A stretch of DNA of 64,000 bases from Acidobacteriota bacterium (GTDB lineage: Bacteria; Acidobacteriota; Vicinamibacteria; Vicinamibacterales; CAVVIG01): the NCBI GenBank assembly GCA_016195265.1, contig JACPZW010000043.1:1-64000 (forward strand), written 5' to 3'. Positions 59,764 to 64,000 of this stretch are shown one piece after another. Every line of letters begins with the position of its first letter. Positions within the stretch are counted from its first letter, which is position 1. The notes beneath the pieces are model-generated. The model was given only the letters and a program-made list of their open reading frames with translations. It was not told the origin of the DNA and made no database searches. The position numbers and the translations under genes were made by a program.

Positions 59764-59811
59764 GCGTTCTTCCTTTTACCTTTTTCCTTTTTCGTTCTAC
59801 CTTCTCACTGC
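59764..59811. repeat. CCTTTTACCTTTTTCC pyrimidine tract
   Basis: TTCCTTTTACCTTTTTCC and TTCTACCTTCTCAC units, inverse of the GAAAAGTGAAAAC-type family at 5222. Ends at the next start codon. Confidence 0.6.
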
Positions 59812-62800
59812 ATGTCCTCCCGGCGGCTCTTCCTCGCCCTCTACACCGCGTCAGGCGCCGCGGCGCTCGTGTACGAAGTCACGTGGACGCGCCTGCTCAC
59901 GCTGCAACTCGGCCACACGGTCGCCGCCGCCAGCGCGGTGCTCGCGGCCTTCATGGGCGGCCTCGCCGCCGGCGCGTGGGCGATCGGCGCGCTCGCCGCG
60001 TCCGAGCGCGGAGGCCGCGCGCCGCTGAAGACGTACGCGGTGCTCGAAGCCGCCGTCGCCGTCGCGGCGCTGCTCCTGCCCTTCGCGCTCCGCGCGACAG
60101 TGCCGGCACTGGCCTGGGCGTACGCGGACGGCGACGTGCCGCTGCGCTTCTCGGTGATTCGCCTCGCGATCTGTCTCGGCCTGGTCGGCATTCCCGCCGT
60201 CGCGATGGGCGCCACGTATCCGATCGCGGCGCGCTGGTACGCGCGGAGCGCCGCCGACGCCGGCCGTCTCTACGCGATGAACACGGCCGGCGCGGCCGCG
60301 GGCGCCTTGAGCGCCGGCTTCTGGCTGATCCCGGCGCTCGGCCTCCGCGGCACGACGTGGGTCGGCATCGCGCTGAATCTCGCCGCCGCCGCCGGCGCGC
60401 TCTGGATCGCCGGAGGGGCAACCGCGGGCAAGGAAGCAACCGCGGAGCGCGCAGAGCCCTCGGAAAAACAATCCAGGAAGACTCATCACTCATCTCCGCG
60501 TTCTCAGCGTTCTCAGCGTTCTCCGCGGTTGCTTCCTTCTCCGATGCCCGCGGTCGCGCTGGTCGCTACTGCCATCTCCGGCTTCGCCGCGCTCGTGTAC
60601 GAAGTCGCGTGGACGCGCCTGCTGGCGCTGGTCATCGGCCCCACGACGTACGCGTTCGCGACGATGGCCGCGGCGTTCATCGCGGGACTGGCGCTGGGAT
60701 CGGCGGCCGGCGCGCGCCTGGCCCGGCGTGTCGAGCGGCCCGCGGTCTGGCTCGCGCTCGTCCTGACGGCCGGCGCCGTCGCCGCGAACGTGGCCGCGTG
60801 GTACGGTGCGACCCGCCTCCCGCTCGCCGTCGCGGCCGAGGTCGCCGATCCTGCCGCGAACTTCGCCGGCGTCATCGTCGCGCAGGCGTTCGCGGTCGCC
60901 CTGCTCCTGCTGCCGATGACGCTCGCGCTCGGCGCGGCGTTTCCGCTGGCGCTGGCCGCCGCCGGCGACACGACCAGCGTAGTGAAAGACACCGCGCGCG
61001 TGTACACGGCGAACACCGTCGGCGCCATCCTCGGCGCGCTCGCGGCCGGCTTCGTGCTCATTCCGCAGCTCGGCCTCCGCGCGACGATTCGCGACGCGGC
61101 CTTTGTCGCCGCGCTCGCCGGCGCCGCGTGTCTCGCGGCGGCGCGCCGCCGCCCGGGTGCCGCGACGTCGCCGCTCAGCGCCGCCGCTCTGCCTATCGCC
61201 GTCGCTGCGGCCGCGGCCGGCGCCATCACGCTGACGCCGCCCTGGGATCGCGCGCTCCTGGCGAGCGGCGCGTATAAGTACGCGGCCTATCTCGGTCCGG
61301 CCGATCTCGACGCGCTGCTCCGCGTCGGGACCCTCGAGTACTACAAGGAGGGCGCGGCGGGCACCGTCAGTGTGCGCCAGTTGACCGGCACACGATCACT
61401 CTCGATCGACGGCAAGGTGGACGCGTCCAACGGCGGAGACATGCTCACTCAGCGGCTCTTGGGACTGCTGCCCGTACTCATCCACGGCCGCGCCGAAGAG
61501 ATCTGCATCATCGGCCTGGGCAGCGGCGTCACCGCCGGCGCGGCGCTCGCGCCCGGCACGGTGCGCCACGCCGACGTCGTCGAGATCTCGCCGGAGGTCG
61601 TCGAGGCGTCGCACCGCTTCGACGTCGAGAACGGCCACGCGCTCGCGCAGCCGGGCGTGCGGCTGATTGTCGGCGACGGGCGATCGCATCTGCTGCTCAC
61701 GCCGCGCCGCTACGACGTCATCGTGTCGGAGCCGTCGAACCCGTGGATGGCGGGCGTCGCGTCACTCTTCACGCGCGAGTTCTTCGAGGCGGCACGGTCG
61801 AAGCTCGAGCCGGGCGGTCTGCTCTGTCAGTGGGCACACACCTATGACATCAGCCCGGCCGATCTGCGGTCGATCGTCCGGACGTTCGCGTCCGTCTTCC
61901 CGCAGGCGACGCTGTGGCTCGTCGGCGACGGCGACCTCCTGCTGATCGGCGCCAACGCCGACACGATCGTGCCGCGCCTCGCCGCGGTGGACGCCGGCGC
62001 GCGCCTCGGGACGACGGGACCGCTGCTCGCAGCGGTCGGCGTGACCGACGGCACGGCGCCGTTCGCGCTGCTGTCCCTGTTTGCCGGCGGGCCCGCCGAG
62101 ATCGCACGGTACGCCGGCGACGCGATGATCCAGACCGACGATCGCACGGCGCTCGAGTACTCCGCGCCGCGCGGGATCTACGGGCGGACGAAAGACGAGA
62201 ACGTCCTCGCCATTCGAGCGCTCGCGCCCCAGCGCCCGCCCGCCGTGAAGCAGGCCTACGAACGGGCGGACGCCGCGGCGTGGGCGGCGCGCGGCATGAT
62301 GGAACTGCGGGCGCAGTCATTCGCGCCCGCGTACGACGCATTCCGCCAGGCCACGGCCATCGACAGCCGTCACGTCGCCGCGTTGTCCGGTCTGTCCGAT
62401 GCCGCCGGCGGCGCCGGCCGGCTGAACGACGAGCGCGAATGGCTCCGGGCGCTCGCGGCGCGCGATCCTCGCAACGCCCCCGTCCGCATCGAGCTGTCGC
62501 GCATTCTTGCCGTCGGCGGCGACACGCAGGGCGCGCTTCAGGCCGCGTCGGACGCGCTGCCGCTCGCGCCCGACGATCCTCGCCCGGGCGAGCAGCTCGC
62601 CTCGGTTCTGGCGGACGCCGGCGACGGCGATCGACTGGCGCAGCTCGCCGACGCGCTGGCCGCCCGATTCCCGGATCGGATCGACCCCCGCTACTACCGT
62701 GCGGTCGCCCTGTTTCTGAAGGGACGGCATGAAGACGCCGTGGCGGCCGCCAGGCAAGTAGTGAACGCCGCGCCGGACCACGCGCGGGCCCAGGGACTGC

Positions 62801-63042
62801 TGGGCGCCGCATGCGCCACGCTCGGCCGACGCGAATGCGCGCAGCCGGCGTTCGACGCCTACATCCGCTTGAACCCGCGCGACCCGGCGGGCTACGTCAA
62901 CGCGGGCACGTTCAGCCTGCGATCCGGGCAAGCCGCGGCAGCGACCGGCTACTTCGCCAGCGCGCTCGCCATCGATCCCTCATCGACGCCCGCCAGGCAC
63001 GGACTCACGCAGGCGCGTGCCCTTCTCTCTTCGTCCCGCTGA
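59812..63042 (+). CDS. Fused membrane protein with spermidine-synthase-like and TPR domains
   Basis: 1076 residues. Two homologous transmembrane halves, each beginning with the same motif (AALVYEVTWTRLLTL at about 18-32; AALVYEVAWTRLLAL at about 262-276), together about 12 helices (1-480); then a SpeE-like SAM-binding domain (about 500-760: CIIGLGSGVTAGAAL, VVEISPEVVEASH, SEPSNPWMAGVASLFTREF); then TPR units (about 820-1070). Function unknown: the SpeE fold may be a methyl- or aminopropyl-transferase-like sensor. The junction between the two membrane halves is replaced by an in-frame repeat (about 203-247). Confidence 0.85.
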   Translation: MSSRRLFLALYTASGAAALVYEVTWTRLLTLQLGHTVAAASAVLAAFMGGLAAGAWAIGALAASERGGRAPLKTYAVLEAAVAVAALLLPFALRATVPALAWAYADGDVPLRFSVIRLAICLGLVGIPAVAMGATYPIAARWYARSAADAGRLYAMNTAGAAAGALSAGFWLIPALGLRGTTWVGIALNLAAAAGALWIAGGATAGKEATAERAEPSEKQSRKTHHSSPRSQRSQRSPRLLPSPMPAVALVATAISGFAALVYEVAWTRLLALVIGPTTYAFATMAAAFIAGLALGSAAGARLARRVERPAVWLALVLTAGAVAANVAAWYGATRLPLAVAAEVADPAANFAGVIVAQAFAVALLLLPMTLALGAAFPLALAAAGDTTSVVKDTARVYTANTVGAILGALAAGFVLIPQLGLRATIRDAAFVAALAGAACLAAARRRPGAATSPLSAAALPIAVAAAAAGAITLTPPWDRALLASGAYKYAAYLGPADLDALLRVGTLEYYKEGAAGTVSVRQLTGTRSLSIDGKVDASNGGDMLTQRLLGLLPVLIHGRAEEICIIGLGSGVTAGAALAPGTVRHADVVEISPEVVEASHRFDVENGHALAQPGVRLIVGDGRSHLLLTPRRYDVIVSEPSNPWMAGVASLFTREFFEAARSKLEPGGLLCQWAHTYDISPADLRSIVRTFASVFPQATLWLVGDGDLLLIGANADTIVPRLAAVDAGARLGTTGPLLAAVGVTDGTAPFALLSLFAGGPAEIARYAGDAMIQTDDRTALEYSAPRGIYGRTKDENVLAIRALAPQRPPAVKQAYERADAAAWAARGMMELRAQSFAPAYDAFRQATAIDSRHVAALSGLSDAAGGAGRLNDEREWLRALAARDPRNAPVRIELSRILAVGGDTQGALQAASDALPLAPDDPRPGEQLASVLADAGDGDRLAQLADALAARFPDRIDPRYYRAVALFLKGRHEDAVAAARQVVNAAPDHARAQGLLGAACATLGRRECAQPAFDAYIRLNPRDPAGYVNAGTFSLRSGQAAAATGYFASALAIDPSSTPARHGLTQARALLSSSR
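60419..60553. repeat. CAACCGCGGGCAAGGAAGCAACC inverted repeat inside the SpeE-fusion gene
   Basis: Perfect 16-bp arms GGAAGCAACCGCGGAG (60432-60447) and CTCCGCGGTTGCTTCC (60521-60536). Three GTTCTCAGC units lie between. Belongs to the GCAGAG/CTCTGCG group seen at 19188 and 49143. Frame is kept. Confidence 0.9.
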
Positions 63043-63163
63043 CATGGTCGGCACGCACTAGGCACCGGCGCGCGACGTGCCGATATGTGTAATAGGGTCG
63101 CGCAACGGACACGCGGCCGGCCGGCATGCCGCTTGCTCGAGTCCGGGGAAGGAGAGGGAGGGC
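63043..63163. other. Gap after the SpeE fusion
   Basis: No repeat family or gene recognised; only the purine-rich GGAAGGAGAGGGAGG just before the next possible start. Confidence 0.4.
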
Positions 63164-63376
63164 ATGATGAGTTTGGTCCGGCTTCTCGGGTTCACGACGC
63201 TGGCGTGTGGATGCGTGCTCGGCCGGTATCGCGAGGTCGCCACGAGCCGCGAAGTCACGTACGTCGAGGAAAAAGGCCAGACCTGCGGCAGCCACGGGCA
63301 TCGGCGGAATCACACAATCGCGATCGAACGCCTCGCGGTTGTTGCACCGGTCGCACTGGCCCGCAAGGCGTCCTGA
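63164..63376 (+). CDS. Possible small exported or lipid-modified protein
   Basis: 70 residues from an ATG at 63164 (or 63167) preceded by GGAGAGGGAGG, a strong ribosome binding site. Short hydrophobic N-terminus (MMSLVRLLGFTTLACGC) with a poor lipobox, then a mixed hydrophilic body with one further Cys (QTCGSHGHRRNH). No family recognised. The ribosome binding site is the main support. Confidence 0.45.
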   Translation: MMSLVRLLGFTTLACGCVLGRYREVATSREVTYVEEKGQTCGSHGHRRNHTIAIERLAVVAPVALARKAS

Positions 63377-63475
63377 CTGCCGCTGTGACTCGACGGCCAC
63401 AGCCGCTGTAGGCATTGTTGCGACCGCGCGTCACTTCCCCCTAAGGCTGACGACCGTCTGTGCCGAAACACAGGC

Positions 63476-64000
63476 GTGTCCGTGCTCTTCAAACCGTATC
63501 GAATCGTCCCGGTCGGCGGTCAGCAGTGCAACTTTTACCTGACGGACTGCATCGATCTCTTCAAGCAACTCCCCGAGCGCAGTGTCGACGTCATCGTCAC
63601 GTCGCCGCCCTATAACCTCGGCATCGACTACAACACCTACAGCGACACGCTCTCGCGCGCGGATTATCTCGCCTGGACCGGGACCTGGATTGCCGCTGCG
63701 GCGCGCGTCCTGCGGCCGGACGGGTCGCTCTTCCTGAACGTGGGCGCCAAGCCGACCGACCCCTGGACCGCGATGGATGTCGCGCAGGCGGCGCGCGCGC
63801 ACCTGACGCTGCAGAACGTCATTCACTGGATCAAGTCGATCGCGATCGACCGCTCGTCGGCCGGCGCCGCGGCCGGGTTGACGCGCGACCTCGCGGTCGG
63901 CCACTACAAGCCGATCAACAGCGAGCGGTTCCTGAACGACTGTCACGAGTTCATCTTCCACTTCACGCCGCAAGGATCGACGGCCCTGGACCGGCTGGCG
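63476..64000 (+). CDS. Site-specific DNA methyltransferase (adenine-N6 or cytosine-N4), C-terminus cut by window edge
   Basis: 175 residues visible from a GTG at 63476 (GTG at 63482 is an alternative). Catalytic motif IV TSPPYNLGIDYN (about 43-54) followed by ARVLRPDGSLFLN, and a HWIKSIAI segment. The order (catalytic motif before the SAM motif) is the beta-class arrangement of m4C/m6A enzymes. SAM motif FxGxG would lie beyond the edge. No restriction partner is seen on this side. Confidence 0.9.
   Translation, partial: MSVLFKPYRIVPVGGQQCNFYLTDCIDLFKQLPERSVDVIVTSPPYNLGIDYNTYSDTLSRADYLAWTGTWIAAAARVLRPDGSLFLNVGAKPTDPWTAMDVAQAARAHLTLQNVIHWIKSIAIDRSSAGAAAGLTRDLAVGHYKPINSERFLNDCHEFIFHFTPQGSTALDRLA

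Noticed and set aside
1-64000. Prophage or integrative element
   Set aside because: No integrase, terminase, portal, capsid or transposase gene, and gene content is housekeeping plus envelope functions. Repeats are short and non-autonomous.

Overview
The window is a high-GC chromosomal stretch that looks like an Acidobacteriota genome, probably of the Vicinamibacteria type. I infer this from gene families and layout, not from a marker gene. The signs are an ADOP-type MacB/FtsX permease, two carboxypeptidase-regulatory-domain plus beta-barrel (Oar/TonB-like) receptors, a SpeE-like membrane fusion with TPRs, and very abundant short interspersed repeats. No rRNA, tRNA, CRISPR array, prophage or transposase gene was recognised.

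Layout. 1-2.8 kb: der (cut by the window edge, minus strand), then hup with a near-consensus promoter and a site-2 protease. 2.9-9.1 kb: a minus-strand housekeeping cluster in transcription order yicC-gmk-rpoZ-coaBC-udg-priA. 9.2-23.0 kb: a surface-polysaccharide locus with an MsbA-like ABC exporter, galE and ugd on the minus strand, and on the plus strand five glycosyltransferases (four GT4-like, one GT2), a zinc-ribbon/TM/trypsin-like protease, a WbaP-type phosphoglycosyltransferase and a UDP-xylose synthase. Ugd and UXS together give UDP-glucose to UDP-glucuronate to UDP-xylose. 23-32 kb: ADOP permease, a CX5R phosphatase, an outer-membrane receptor, a secreted protein of unknown function, a small HTH protein, and a NarL-type histidine kinase/response regulator pair. 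32-37 kb: ettA, dinB, a double cyclophilin. 37-46.6 kb: a long minus-strand run (bactofilin, methyltransferase, SAM hydroxide adenosyltransferase, acyl-CoA dehydrogenase, glpX, MFS, tsaC, hflX, TPR/SLH lipoprotein, pgsA). 46.7-50.6 kb: cysteine desulfurase with mnmA, then trxA and trxB. 50.7-56.5 kb: glgA, B12/radical SAM, fdhE, dacA. 56.7-64 kb: a large TonB-like receptor with its own promoter and terminator, the SpeE fusion, and the start of a DNA methyltransferase cut by the window edge.

The most striking property is not one gene. At least six families of short palindromic or simple repeats fill almost every intergenic gap, and the same families also sit in frame inside or at the ends of essential proteins: Der, PriA, Udg, Gmk, two glycosyltransferases, the SpeE fusion, Pol IV, CoaBC, an acyl-CoA dehydrogenase and an MFS protein. 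They fall at domain linkers, loops or termini and encode low-complexity peptide. This resembles the in-frame palindromic elements known from Rickettsia, but the families here are different. A second theme is a set of genes whose -10 box lies only 6-10 nt before the start codon, which suggests leaderless transcription.
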